Shown here one piece after another: positions 23,306-35,343 of a stretch of DNA of 64,000 nucleotides. Origin of the DNA: Cadophora sp. MPI-SDFR-AT-0126 (taxonomy: Eukaryota; Ascomycota; Leotiomycetes; Helotiales; Ploettnerulaceae). Under the pieces are notes generated by a model. It was given only the letters and a program-made list of their open reading frames with translations. It had not been told where the DNA came from and searched no databases. Numbering within the stretch: the first letter of the stretch is position 1; each line of letters opens with the position of its first letter. A program made the translations under genes and the position numbers. The DNA lies in assembly GCA_020747065.1 (NCBI GenBank), contig JAGMVK010000022.1, positions 124,001 to 188,000 on the forward strand, in the 5' to 3' direction.

Positions 23306-23914
23306 CTATTTCGATCCATTTTCTTGAGCTAACCAATCATCCTTAGTTATTCGATACTCCACTTCACCCTCCTCAATACCTGGAGGCGGAGTCGGGTATA
23401 CATTGTAAAATGTTCGAATGTATTTCATCCCACATGCGGCCATTGCTGCCCGAGATCCCTTGTTGATTGCCATCGCGTCGCCCGAGATCTGCTCCACCCC
23501 CAAATTCTGAAATGCGTGTCGGAAAATCTCGCGCGTTCCTTCCTTCGCATATCCTCGCCCCCAGAACTTCGGCAGGACTTTTAGGCCAAAGATGACGTTC
23601 TTTGTGTCGACTTGAGGTGGTGTACTCGTGTCTGGTGTCTCGCCAGCTGCCAGTACCCACCAGCCTACAAATTCGCTTCCGATGTAGCCAGCCCACGTTC
23701 CAAGGCCATGAACTGCCAGGTCCAACATACAGTTAAGACCTATCTCGGAGTCACTGGCGCTCAGTGGCTTTCCATAGCCTATGTACTTCATAACCGCTGG
23801 GTCGGAGTCCAATTGAAAGAGGTCGTCCTTATTCTGTGGCGTGAGGGGAACTAGGTCCAGGCGCTTAGTCCGGAGAGTTTGTTGACTCGAAGCTGGGGAG
23901 GTTTTTGAAGGCAT
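23306..23914 (-). CDS. GNAT-family acetyltransferase (RimJ/RimL-like)
   Basis: This is an acetyl-CoA-dependent N-acetyltransferase of unknown substrate. It is a single exon of 202 residues from MPSKTSPASS; the open frame extends 30 codons upstream to 24004, but that part is cysteine-rich and unlike the family. It opens with TLRTKRLDLVPLTPQNKDDL, the usual beta1-alpha1 of RimJ/RimL proteins. The acetyl-CoA site is FWGRGYAKEGTREIFRHAF (R-G-Y-A-x-E-G). The downstream GDAMAINKGSRAAMAACGMK fits the N-x-x-S-x-x-x-x-x-x-x-G motif of the class. It is much shorter than the siderophore acyltransferases SidF and SidL, so its link with the neighbouring MFS gene is only positional. Confidence 0.88.
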   Translation of the reverse strand: MPSKTSPASSQQTLRTKRLDLVPLTPQNKDDLFQLDSDPAVMKYIGYGKPLSASDSEIGLNCMLDLAVHGLGTWAGYIGSEFVGWWVLAAGETPDTSTPPQVDTKNVIFGLKVLPKFWGRGYAKEGTREIFRHAFQNLGVEQISGDAMAINKGSRAAMAACGMKYIRTFYNVYPTPPPGIEEGEVEYRITKDDWLAQENGSK

Positions 23915-25067
23915 TTTGAAGAGTGTCGTGTATAGTGCTATGTACTGTGGATCGTTGGTGATATTCGTCTCGCAACAACAGCTACGTTTTTCAACGTCCA
24001 TCAAACTTACCTTGCTCCTTATATAGGCAACTGTCCTGCTGGCTTATGAGACAAGGGTGAGAGCTTTGCCTTCGATCAGAGATTGTCGATCAGTTGGCAG
24101 ACGTAAGGATCAGTGAATAGTTTCATGTCAAGCAGTCTGGGCGATATGAGTAGTCAACAACAGAAGTCTGACACTTGGCTCTGGGAGAGAAAGTCAAAGC
24201 CCCTTTCGAGCTCTGATCTCCGACTGCCTCGCAGCGCGAAGTGCGGCAGTTCAGTACCAGTCGCCCACATGTTCGTGTGATTTCAAGGATTGCTACAATC
24301 TGACAGACCTGCCCTGCAGAGAATGGAGAGCCTTTTTGTAAAATAGAGGTGCATTACACCGGTGGAGTGGAACAAATAATCCCAAGGGAAACACCGTGGA
24401 TAGCATTAGAACGTACTGGGAAGATTAAGCATTCAATGATATCGAAAGTAGACGACGAAGTAAATCAAGACTTGTCGGCTAGATGCCATTACAAAATTTG
24501 GTTTGTTTGTTTCATTCCTTGCGAACCAAAAGGACTTTACTAGGGAAACGCTGACAATGATGTACAAGTTATGCAGTCATTCAGATTTCTTCTCTTCATT
24601 GAAATCTCCATTACGGGTCATTTATCAGAAGCATATCTTCGACAAGGGCTTCGTCATTCATTGCCGTAAACAAAACAGTGCATCGCTTGGCGAGCAAGGC
24701 CTTGGAGCTAGTGATCCCCCCGGCAGCCCACTTATGGGCCGACTTTTCAGAAACGCTCTGCTTCTTCCGCAATTGATCCCCATTTGCCAGAGATAATTTT
24801 TTGGGTCGATCTTATCTAATCTAATCACACGAACGCCGAATCGTGCCGATGTTTTGGACTTCCTTTTCTCTGCCCCCCACCAACAGCCAAGCCTGTTCCT
24901 TTTTTGATAATGGGACCACTAAGTCCCTTTTCAGGCCGGCCGATGCAGGAGTCTGACGGTCAGAAGAGATTAAGTTCCCATGTTCTGCTCTTCAAATTTT
25001 TCTTTTCACTCGCTGTCTTCCTGCATCAATTGATCTTCCAGTTCTGTGGCACAGTTAATTAAGCGAA
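23915..25067. other. Divergent intergenic region GNAT/MFS
   Basis: This 1.15-kb region holds the promoters of both genes. GATA cores lie at 24790-24795 (AGATAA) and 24812-24826. The short frames at 24349-24796 look like chance. Confidence 0.5.
24812..24826. promoter_or_regulatory. GATA element upstream of MFS gene
   Basis: TTATCTAATCTAATC reads GATTAGATTAGATAA on the reverse strand and contains ATTAGATAA, one mismatch from ATCWGATAA. It lies about 245 bp before the MFS start and is close kin of the 14-mer at 22518 and 22691. Confidence 0.4.
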
Positions 25068-27063
25068 ATGGCAATCATGGACAAGCTGCGAGGTCGCCCG
25101 ACAGTTGGTGGACCGGAACCAACCTCAAATATTACGAATGTTAATGATGATATCGAAACTCGAGCAGCTCCCGAAATCACTTCCGACAGCAAGGAAGCAG
25201 GCGCCAACTTTGCCGACTACCAGACCAAAGAAGAACTGCCAACTGAAGATGCCCAACCCGGTGTCCAGAAGATCGAGGCTGTAACATTGGCTTGGACCAA
25301 GAAGTCGCTTGCTGGTCTTTTATGCCTGTAAGTACCACTAAGCCCGCTTTCTTGTCCTAACCTTGGAAAATACATGGCTAACGTTGAGTTGTCCGTAGCA
25401 TCTGGCTCTTGTTCTTGACCAACGGAATGAGACTTTCGATTCTGTACACCTTGGCTCCATATGTCACAAGCGACTTTCAATCTCACTCACTTACTACGAC
25501 AATTGACATAGTTGCATCTTCGATGTCCGCTGCGACATATATCCCTGTGGCAAAGATGCTTGACGTCTGGGGCCGAGCCGAAGGCTTTCTCGTGATGGTG
25601 TTCTGCGCTACACTGGGTCTTATTTTGATGGCGGTATCACAAAACTTGGCGACATTCTGCGCTGCACAGGTAATTTTGGTCAAATTCACTGGAATTGTAG
25701 GGTTTCGAGACTAACCAAGGTACTTCTAGCTCTTCTACTCCGTTGGGTTCTCTGGCCTCATCTACATTATTTGTGTCTTGGCTGCAGATGCTACGAATCT
25801 CCGAAACAGAGGTCTCGCATTTGCATTTACTTCTTCTCCTTACATGATAACAGCTTTTGCAGGCTCTAAGGCTGCCGCAGGCTTTCTTGCCAACGTGACT
25901 TGGCGATGGGGCTTTGGGTGTTTCGCTATAATTCTCCCTGCCGTCACAACTCCACTGTACCTGGTCCTCAAACTCAACCTTCGTAAGGCAATGAAGCAAG
26001 GATTGTGGGAGAAGAAGAGCAGTGGTCGCACCATTCCACAACAGATCAAGTATTTTCTTGTAGAATTTGACCGTAAGTAAAGGCATATCTCGAATGTTTG
26101 CAACAATTCCAGAACTAACGTTATTACGCAGTTCCTGGTGTCATTCTGCTTGCCGGCGGCGTCGTGGTCTTCTTGCTGCCATTTACGCTCGCCTACTCAG
26201 CTCCTCAGGGCTGGAAGACTCCGTACATCATCGCCATGATTATAACAGGCTTTGTCACACTTGTACTCTTCGGCTTCTACCAAGCCTACCTAGCACCATC
26301 ACCATTCATCAACCAAAAGTTTTTAGTGAATAGGACGGTCATAGCCGCATGCCTCATCGATCTGACCTACCAGATGTCTTACAATTGCTGGGCCTCTTAC
26401 TTCACATCGTTTCTCCAAGTAGTTACCAACGTCGGGCCAGCTCAAGCTGGATACATCGGTAGTACATTTCAAGTCGTCTCCGGAGTTCTTCTTTTCATCG
26501 TCGGCTACCTGATCCGCCGCACTGGTCGTTTTAGATGGCTCTTCTACTGGGCCGTTCCTCTCTACATTTTTGCTCTAGGCCTGATGATCCACTTCCGTAA
26601 CCCCAACGGTAAAGTCGGTTACTTGATCATGTGTGAGATTTTCATCTCAATGGGAGGAGCCGTCTTCATCCTCTGCATGCAACTCGCCGTCCTCGCAGCA
26701 GTCGATCATCAGCATGTCGCTGCCTCACTGGCTATCCTGTTCGTTTCAGGCGGGTTTGGTGCTGCTATAGGAAGTGCGATTAGTGGAACAATTTGGACGA
26801 ATACTTTTGCAAGTGGTCTGGCGAGATATCTTCCCCAGTCGGCTTTGCCCGACTTGGTGACTATCTATGGGAGCTTGCCGGCCCAGCTTAGTTACCCTGT
26901 TGGCAGCGCAGAACGTCTGGGTATTCAGCAGGCATATGGATATGCGCAGACTAGAATGCTGGCCGCTGGAACTGGTATCATGAGCTTGTCATTTATCTGG
27001 ATGTTCTTGATGAAGAATCTCAAGGTTTCAGAAATGTCCCAGACCAAGGGTGTGGTTTTTTAA
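25068..27063 (+). CDS. MFS siderophore-iron transporter (Sit1/Mir-like)
   Basis: This is a predicted plasma-membrane or endosomal proton symporter taking up ferric siderophores. Exons are 25068-25327, 25399-25669, 25730-26072 and 26132-27063, giving 601 residues, the usual size of the 14-helix siderophore subfamily. A hydrophilic N-terminus of about 80 residues leads into helix 1, LLCLIWLLFLTNGMR. Also family-like are DIVASSMSAATYIPVAKMLD with VWGRAEGF (loop 2-3), LIYIICVLAADATNLRNRGL, and the late YGYAQTRMLAAGTG. Junctions were chosen to keep helices whole, for example CLCLIW-type exon 1/2 joining and VEFDLPGVILLAGG at exon 3/4. GATA elements upstream suit iron control. Substrate choice (ferrichrome-, fusarinine- or coprogen-type) cannot be told. 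Confidence 0.9.
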
Positions 27064-27266
27064 GCGAGCTTCAGTAAACATTGGAAGGGCGCTAGCGTGA
27101 ATGGCGGGTAGGAGGGGAAAGGTTTTGGGAAAGTGCGATGGCGCGATGACTGACATAACATTAAGACGTGAATAAGTAATGTAGAATGTCAAATCACTGT
27201 CGTTGGACAGAGTCCAGATGTGCCAAGGAGAATTTTTGGCGGTGTTGGTGAAGTCCATTTTTTATG

Positions 27267-28725
27267 CTATTCCCATCCAGACTTCACAGTCAGACTGAAG
27301 GTTTCCCACCTCACTCCTTCCCCAACATCTTTCCAAGCACTTTCGTCCGCAATCGCAACTTTACTCCATCCCCTAATCAATGAGCGCCAGTAGCATGCCT
27401 CCGCGGCGGTAGAGAGGAATCCTCTGTCAGCAACCAACGCCCTCTGCCGTTCCGCAATCCCCTCAGCAACGTTTGGATGCGCCCTCAACCACATCACTGT
27501 CTGTTCCAATTCCGCCCAGTCCGGATCAACGAATATGACGTTTGCTTGTGAGGGCGTGTATGATTGCGTCCATCTTGGATTTGGGCCTGCCCCAACTTTC
27601 GAGTTGGCGGACGGTGAAAAGGGTAGGGTTGAGGAGAAGAGGGGCCGCATTAGGTGCGTGGTATGCATCAGGTAGCCTGGTGGCGGCGTGATGATGATTG
27701 ACTTACAGGCTTGGTGAAAGGGAAGTCGGCCGGAGTAAGTTATGCCCTGGATGTTCGTCAATGGAAATACATGTTCAATTTTGGTCAGGACCGGATGCTA
27801 ACTTCTGTATAGATGATGTACTTGTATTTGCAGAATTCCTCAATGTTAATGGAGTTGTTAGCTCCCTTCGAATTTGACTCCCACTTCAAGTTCTCTACAT
27901 CTGCCCAATCTTTGCCTTTGGTGGCTGCAAGTAAATGTGGCCTCAAAGCTGTATTCCCAATCGAATTGAAGTGCGCTGTACCCCTCCACACCACCTTATC
28001 TATCTTCTTTTCCCAGGGCGTTTCTCTCTCAACTCGCGAAATCTTAGAAAGAGCTTCGTCCATAGTGCCTATGAAGGGGAGGGGCCAGGACCAGAAGCTA
28101 AAATGCGGCATGATCCAGTAATTCCCTGGCATTTTTGGATCGCGCGAAAAGGACCAGCTGTTCTGCCGAGGATTGTCGATGATAGAGTAGGTGAAGATCG
28201 TGTCAGGCAGAGGCGTTGGAGATGTCGTTATTGCGCGATGAATTTGATGTAGAACGGCGTCTCGTTCCTGTAAAATAGGTCAGGATGAGTAGAAATGACT
28301 TGGTTGATTTGATTCTTACATATAACATCTGTCGAGAAGCTCGATTGTCTGCAGAAATAACATAGAGCTAGAAGCACGCATCACTAATCGTTCTGACTCC
28401 CACCAGATGAATAGCGTACCTTTCCATTTTTTATTCTTCCTTGAACCAGACCTTGGTAGTCTTGTGGCTCTTTGTCAAGCTTAAAAGGACCCCGCGCGAC
28501 GGCGTCATCGATTTCTTCGGTGAGGCCTGGAAACGCAGCTCTGCACTGCTCTTCATTAAGAGCACGATTCTCAAGCTCATACCTCGAAGGATATTTTGCT
28601 CCCAGTAATGAGATTAATCTTGGGACTTCCGAAACTCCCATCAAAATAGCTAAAGCATTGTAAAACACAATCACCACAGAAATTAATAACGCTACTCTGA
28701 CGACTTTCTTCAGCGAGGGCATCAT
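27267..28725 (-). CDS. GT90/CAP10-like glycosyltransferase
   Basis: This is a predicted type II Golgi-membrane glycosyltransferase of the CAP10/GT90 family (xylosyl- or glucosyl-type transfer in relatives). Exons are 28725-28420, 28367-28320, 28267-27803 and 27746-27267, giving 432 residues. The N-terminus has a short basic stretch and one membrane helix (VALLISVVIVFYNALAILMG). Family landmarks follow: GRIKNGKLYVISADNR, HQIHRAITTSPTPLPDTIF, WSFSRDP, the VWRGTAHFN motif, and IIYTEGITYSGRLPFHQACK at the last junction. Exon 2 is only 48 bases, and its placement relies on restoring LYVISADN. The last intron has a GTTAGC donor. The family is broad, so the sugar and acceptor are unknown. It converges with the MFS gene across 203 bp. 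Confidence 0.88.
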
Positions 28726-29628
28726 ACTTCGCAATCTTCAGAAGCAGGCCGTTCTACACGTCCGAGGGCAAGCATGATGAGTTGCTGAAGAGAAGGAAGA
28801 GGGGATGGAGAAGTGGCTTAAGAAGAAATGAAAGGTACGGGGAATTTGTATGGATGTTTCGCGACTTCGCGGGGATGCGGCGCGTGTTGGGGGATGCAAT
28901 TTCACAGGCTAATTTATATCCCACAAATGGGGCGTGAAGCTCAAGTCAAGATGACACGTTTTGTTTCCCTGCCCGCTTCTGCGGCGTAGGCCTTGTTCAA
29001 TTGAATCGGGAATATCCTAGACGCCAAACGCATCCTTTGATACCTAGGGAGCAATCTTGCGTCTTGGTTTGAAATTTTGTTCTGCGCGATTGAAGTCTGA
29101 ATCGGGCGGGGCTGCCCATATTCAAAATTGATCCAGGATCAGATGATCACATGACCTTTGCCAAATCAATCTTCGATAAACGCACCTGAAAACTTCTTTC
29201 CATTCAAACAGTCTTCAATTTCGCTGCCATAATAGACTATATCAGAGATCTCCGAGTTGTTGACTTCTTTCCGTGCCACGTGAAAAGTGTAAATAAACAG
29301 CCGAAAGGGCCAAATACCACCGATCGCAAAGACAAGAATCATGTCCATAACCACAGAATCCTTCCATATGCCTTATGCCCCAACCAAAGTAATGAAGTAT
29401 TATCATGACTTCCGCTGTGGACTGTGCCGTCTCGCGGCAATCCGTATCTAGGACATCTCTCTCGCCAGACTCTTTTCCAAATCCAAGACATCTCTATAAA
29501 TCAAGCCAGTTAAGAAAACATCAAGAAGACTGAACAGAGTTAGGCTGTATAAAAGGGAAGTAAATCAAAAGGAGATCAAAGAAGTAATACCAAGTCTTGA
29601 AGGAATATCAAACAAAATATCCAACAGA

Positions 29629-29651
29629 CCACAGGCCATATGGGCTTGTGG
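29629..29651. repeat. Short inverted repeat (hairpin)
   Basis: CCACAGGCC and GGGCTTGTGG pair over nine bases, with one G-T pair, around an ATAT centre. Confidence 0.6.
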
Positions 29652-29943
29652 TCCATGATCTATTGGAATAGCTTGGTTGCATTATAGCCCGGCAGGTCAC
29701 AGACCTATTGGCCCCGTGGTCCATGTCCTGCTGAGCAAGCATGGTGGTGCTGTTAAGAGAAAGGAAGAGCAATGCAGATTGGAGAAGATGGGGGTTTGTA
29801 TACCCCGGAGGAGGACGACATGACTAAGCGTGCAACTAGTGTAACTGCCGTTTCTGGACTTCTAGACTCCTCTTGTAGTAGGAGAAGCGGACATCGAAAG
29901 TGCTGTGAATTTTATTGATATTGTAGAGGTTTGAAACCAGGAG

Positions 29944-30097
29944 AAACACAATGCCAACAGGTGTTTCTGAAATAGGCAAATAAGCGAGTTATAATGCCAC
30001 GAGTTGTAGCGGAGAACAAGAAACGCAATGTCACAAGGTACTTCTGAAATAGGCAAATATGCGAATCAGAATGTCATGAGTTGTAGCCGAGAACATA
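29944..30097 (+). repeat. Imperfect 77-bp tandem repeat, two copies
   Basis: Copies at 29944-30020 and 30021-30097 share blocks such as TTCTGAAATAGGCAAATA and GAGTTGTAGC(C/G)GAGAACA at a constant 77-bp offset, with scattered substitutions. Confidence 0.8.
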
Positions 30098-31726
30098 GAA
30101 AGCACTATGGAAGGGAAGGCCCTGACATGATAAGAATCGAACGCGAGGCAGTGTCTTGAAAGAATAACCAGGGCAGTTGACTCCAACTAGCACTGCTATA
30201 GACTTGGTAGACGCGTCGATACGCAAACGAAACTCTCAGAAGTGCTGAACTGAAGGGTTGGACTTGGTATTGAGCGGATCGAAGCTGGGAACTGGGTGTG
30301 GGCTGGTACCAGAATACCAACCCAGAGAACTCCAGGACAGGAACCACAACGCGATTGTATACTTTCAGTCATTAGAATCACAGGGATACTTAAAATGTCG
30401 TAGAACCGGCGTGGCCATTTCGAATTGGGCTTACCAATGTGGCAATGGCACAACAGCAACACCTAGATGTCGAATCGAAACGGTCAATGGGCGACGAAAC
30501 CCCAAGCAGACCGGAAAATGAAGGGATATCTGATATACCTTTAAACTTCAGGATATTCGTGAATTCATGCTGGCTGCACATTCCAGAGAAGAAAACCAAC
30601 ACCTCACCACGAGCTTGCCGGAAAGCAAGGACCGGGATGAGAGACATTATACATCCTGTGCAGACGATCCACAAGTGCATCGACTCGCCACGATTACCAT
30701 TCTCCTTGGGTTTTACACTTCGGATCCTGTTGATACCAACAATGCCATGCGGTCATCATGTCATAGGGCGAAGACGAAGCACAACCGCCTGTAAGGCTTG
30801 CCATGCAGCCCCAAGTTTGCATGCGAAGCTGGCAGGAGGGCTAGCAAGAGATTCGGCAGATGGACGTCGAGGTTTTCCTTACGGACTCCTCAGATACTTG
30901 GGCAAGTCATGACTTACAGTCTAACAAGTTTTGGGAAAAGTACGTACATAAGTTGGTCAACTTGACTAGTCGAGATATCAATAATCCTATAATTGGTCAA
31001 TTTCTAAGCGATATAGTACCTAGGCCGCCTAGCAGCGCGATACCACGAAGATTAATTATCGCACTCCCTACCGAGATCTATTGTCAATATTTACTTTCGT
31101 GACTTCTAGTGATCTGTTACTGTTGATACAAAGCTCCCCGAGATCTGCGGAGACGACCCATTTTGAAAGGACAATACCACGTGATTGGTGCGATGAGCTC
31201 CAACTCTGAGAGGCGTCGTTATCTGTTCTGACTGGACATATTGCGAGATCACCGACCATGTAGATTCTTACTTCAAGACAATCCCAGCGAGGCAGTAGAC
31301 GGAACGGCTAGCCAACTCCGATTACTCAGACACCAAAGTGACGTGCACGTGAATTGTATGCAATGAGACTGGGGTGGGACACACGTGGAACTTTACGCGA
31401 AAGAACGTACAACCTATTTTCTGACTGACTTCCCTGACGGCAGTAAGCAATCCCACTCAGCAAACTCGGAGTATCGCTTAAGATGATGTGATAGTCAGAC
31501 CTGATCCAACATCCATTTTTCCTTCCAAGAAAGGGTGATACAATTGAGCTCCTCACCATTTCTACTTGTTGTCGAACGGTGACGTTCTGCTGGCAAGCCC
31601 CCACCTTGAGTTGGATTATCCCCCCCAAAAAGTGAGACCAGCCTATAGCCTCCAATCTTCTTGAAATCATCAGACCTCCCAAGACCACTTATTCTCATCT
31701 TCAAAGCGATTTCCGAAGCTGCCGAT

Positions 31727-34582
31727 ATGGAGGACCTGGACCTATTGATCAAAGCCATCAGAACAAATCCAATCATCGATAATCATGCTCATCCTCTGCT
31801 CATTCCCTCAGCACTATCAAGACACCCATTTCTGTCAATCACTACAGAAGCCCATGGCGATGCTATGAGGACAACAACATCGACATTGTCTCATATTCGA
31901 GCTGTCAAGCAACTATCAGATGTCCTGGGATGTCCACCAACCTGGGATGATGTGCGGAAGGCGATCGACGTTGAGAACGCCAAACCGCATCATGCGTGGC
32001 AGAAGAGATGCTTAGAGGGAATTGAAACCATTCTTGTCGACGACGGACTCGACGGGAAAGATGAAGTCTACGACTATGCCTGGCATGACAAGCTCACTCG
32101 GAGTGAGTGCAAAAAAATTGTGAGAATTGAGAAAGTTGCAGAAGAAATCATAAACGAGCTATTCAGGAATCCTGAACTCGCCCCTGAGGATGTATTTGGC
32201 GGCCTGCGTGAGGCATTTGAAATGGTTATCAAGGATGCTCTTGCAGATTCTGAAGTCGTTGGATTCAAAGTCAGTACCTTCCACCCCTAGATATGTAAAG
32301 ATCCAGATCGATCCTGGGATATTGATCACAAGGAAGTTCGCATACTAACTTGTCGATCAAGTCGGTCATCTGTTACCGAACCGGACTTGCCATCCCAGCC
32401 CACATGTCTAGCGCCGAAATTGAAGATACTTTCGTGGATCACATTTCTCAACTGAGGGAAGATGGGGTCACTCACTTTACGAGAATCGACAACCTGCCAT
32501 TGAATGCCTAGTACGTCGTCTCCGTTTTCTTTCGATCACCATATGAGACTTTGCCATGAGAATTGACGGCACTATCACTCAAAACTTCGATACTGACTTG
32601 AATGATGTTCATAGCCTCGTCAATAAAACCGCACAGCTTATAGCTAAATCCCCTGGACCCTACAAGAAGCCATTCCAATTTCATACCGGACTCGGCGACA
32701 ACGACATCACGCTGACAACATCATCCCCGTCTCATCTTCAGGAGTTCATCCGGAAGTTCCCCACAGTGCCAATTGTTCTCCTCCATGCTAGCTATCCCTG
32801 GACTAAAGAAGCGGGATATCTAGCATGCGTGTATGATAATGTGTACGCTGATATTGGGGAGGTCTTCCCATTTCTGAGCAAGGAAGGCCAGGAAAATGCT
32901 GTGCGAGAAATCCTCGAACTTTGCCCGACCGAAAAGATCATGTGGAGTACCGATGGGCATTGGTTTCCAGAGACCTACCTCCTCGCCATTATCCAAGTTC
33001 GGGAAGCCTTGGAAGTGGTGAGTGTCCTATCGTTTCTGTTGAGACGAAAAGTTAATGTTCCCAGGTACTTTCAGAATATGTTCGAGACAGCGTTTTGACC
33101 GTTCCTCAAGCCATCAAAGCAGTGCAAGACATACTATTCACTACTTCAAATGATCTCTATGGCTTAGGACTCAAGCTCACGCCCCTTCAAGTCTTGACCC
33201 CTCAGTCTACCACGGCCAAGACCAGCTTGCCAGTCAGAACCCTCCCACCTCCCAGCTCCGATCTACATGCCCTTACGTCCTTCCTGGACGCCAACCCCTC
33301 AATCAAATTTCTCCGTCTTCAATGGTTCGATTACACATCTATCCTACGACTCCGGGTCGTACCCGTGAAACGTGCACTAGCTATGCTCAAGTCCAGTCCA
33401 CATTTGCAAATAGGTATCGCCACAGCCGCACTTGGTCTTCTCCAGAATGACACTCTTCTCCCAGGAGTAATGCCCACCGGCGAGTACAAACTGCACGCCA
33501 TCATGTCCACTCTGAAAGCTGGTCCTTGTGAAGGCTATGCTTCAATCCAGGGTGAGTTCATCGAGAAGGATGGATCGCCGGTTAATTTGTGTCCACGATC
33601 TCTTCTCAGAAACACTATCGAGAGCTCCAAAACTCTTGGGCTTGAATTTCTGGTTGGTTTTGAGATCGAAATCGTGTTCATGTCTCGCTCTCACGAAGAC
33701 GGTAAACTGTCTACTCTCTACAACACCGCAGGTCATTCCTGGAGCTCAAGCCGCGCAATGCATGACAGCAAAATTGCGGATGTTCTAGAAGAAATTTACG
33801 ACACCCTTGCGGAATCCGGTACCTTCCTCGAGCAATTCCATCCCGAATCGTGCTACGGCCAGTATGAGTTCATCCTTCCCGCTTTACCTGCGATGGAAGC
33901 AGCCGATACGCTTATCCACGCGCGCGAGGTAATCAGCACGATCGTGGCGAACCATGGAATGCGAGCGACTTTGTACCCAAAGCCATTTCCTCATATGGCG
34001 GGCACGGCCTCACATATGCATATCTCGATCTCTTCACCTGGTGGAAACGACAAGGAAGTCTACGAACCGTTCTACGCAGGTATCTTGAATCATCTGCCAG
34101 CTATCATCGCATTCGCATACAGCAATCCCGCTAGTTACGATCGTATGGCAGATGGGTGTTGGGCCGGTGGACGATGGGTCGCTTGGGGAACTCAGAACCG
34201 CGAAACCGCACTGCGGAAAGTTGAAGATAGCCACTTCGAGATCAAAGTTCTGGACGGACTAGCAAACATCTACTTTGCGATGAGTGCTATCATCGCAGCT
34301 GGTATGAATGGCGTGAAAGAAAAGGAGAAGCTGGTCCTGGGCGATTGTCTGAAGGACCCGGCAATGTTAAGTGACAAGGAAAGAGAGGAGCTTGGCGTGA
34401 CGACAGGATTGCCGAAGGATCTTTTCACGGCGCTGGAAACGCTTGAGAATGACGAAAAGTTGATTGATTTTCTAGGGAAGGATTTCGTGGTTCGATACGT
34501 GGCTTCCAAGAGGGGTGAGCTGAATATGTTCAGTACGATGGAAGAGTCGGAGTTGAAGGCATGGACTATTGAGCGATATTGA
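31727..34582 (+). CDS. fluG: FluG: amidohydrolase-glutamine synthetase fusion
   Basis: This resembles Aspergillus FluG, needed there for the signal that starts conidiation; the fusion joins a TIM-barrel amidohydrolase to a type I glutamine synthetase-like domain. Exons are 31727-32269, 32362-32510, 32615-33017 and 33065-34582, giving 870 residues, close to A. nidulans FluG. The N-terminal half (about 1-420) has the metal-binding DNHAHP (His20, His22), then FQFHTGLGDND, VLLHASYPW, YADIGEVFPF and WSTDGHWFPE. The C-terminal half (from about 445) has LQWFDYTSILRLRVVP, the GS glutamates in GFEIEIVF (about 564-567) and ESCYGQYEF, and GTASHMHISIS of the nucleotide/glutamate site. Junctions AYLVNKTAQL and REALEVVLSEYV confirm introns 2 and 3. 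Both metal sites look intact, so enzyme activity is possible, though the substrate is not settled. Confidence 0.95.
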
Positions 34583-34787
34583 GCACAGGGTGATAGATAT
34601 AACCCCCCATATACTTAGCATGAGGTTTCATGTCTGTGTTTTACTTGGCGTACGGTTTCAAGTAGCGAGCTTCGCTTAACCCTTTATGAATGATGACAAG
34701 CTCGAATCGCTATTGCGTCGTTTGGCTCCGTGCAAAACAAATAGTCGTACTATGTGGCACAACGACAACTCCTAAATCGACATAATC

Positions 34788-35343
34788 CTAAGTTTTCATC
34801 CAGTCAAGCCAATCCCAAGTCCTCAAAGCCTCCTTCGCAGTCCATTCAAGCAAATAAACACCACCAGCATAGACCAACTGCTCTCTAATCTTTCCGAAAA
34901 TAACTGCACCCATATACCAACTATTCGTATTTCGACTTTGCAACTCGCCCATTTCGTGTGCGGGACATCCAATGTCCATCCTCGTACATAACGCCCTCTA
35001 CAATCCTCTTGAATATCGCATCTTTCTTTAGATCGAGCACTTCATCGCAGTATACGAAGTACCTTTGCAAATTCTTCACGTCCGGTAAACCGCTCGCTCC
35101 AAATACAGGTCTTCCATACTGCGGAAGGGGGGCTTCAGAATCGACGCAGGCTCCAAAATATCTGTTCCAATGCCAGACTGCATGAATGAGTAGCACTGTT
35201 TGCTCATTTGCCGTCCAGTATTCTTGTATCTTCAAAGCTTTGATTGAGAAAGAGGACGTGTACATACCACCACCAGATGGGCAGGAATCAGGGTGTTTTT
35301 GATTGCTGAGCCAGAAATGTGGAATGTCCGATACGGTACTCAT
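34788..35343 (-). CDS. Hypothetical protein, three proposed exons
   Basis: I recognise no family. Proposed exons are 35343-35268, 35222-34988 and 34920-34788, giving 147 residues. Splicing yields SGGEYWTANEQTVLLIHAVW, then PVFGASGLPDVKNLQRYFVY and EGVIWYMGAVIFGKIREQLV, ending LRTWDWLDWMKT, a tryptophan-rich protein. The 67-bp intron (donor GTACGA, acceptor AATAG) is needed to join the two frames. The 45-bp intron is optional because it is a multiple of three without a stop, so the protein could be 162 residues. The composition and smooth joining suggest a gene, but an older frameshifted remnant is possible. Confidence 0.5.

Larger units (their letters stand above)
28726..31726. other. 3-kb gene-free region with repeats
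   Basis: Between the GT90 gene and fluG no coding frame has a recognisable family. It has a 23-bp hairpin at 29629-29651, a 77-bp tandem duplication at 29944-30097, and scattered AT-rich stretches. It may contain decayed repeat DNA; no transposase, reverse transcriptase or clear terminal repeats are visible. The right end is the fluG promoter. Confidence 0.5.

Noticed and set aside
23915..24004. Longer N-terminus for the GNAT gene
   Set aside because: The extra 30 codons are cysteine-rich and unlike GNAT proteins. MPSKTSPASS gives the normal family length.
29166..29354. 62-codon minus-strand frame with a membrane-like start
   Set aside because: Too short, with no upstream exon or family that I could support.
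30439..30912. 157-codon frame with a C-x2-C-containing basic stretch
   Set aside because: It briefly recalls a Zn2Cys6 zinc cluster (RRRSTTACKACHAAP), but the remaining cysteines are missing.
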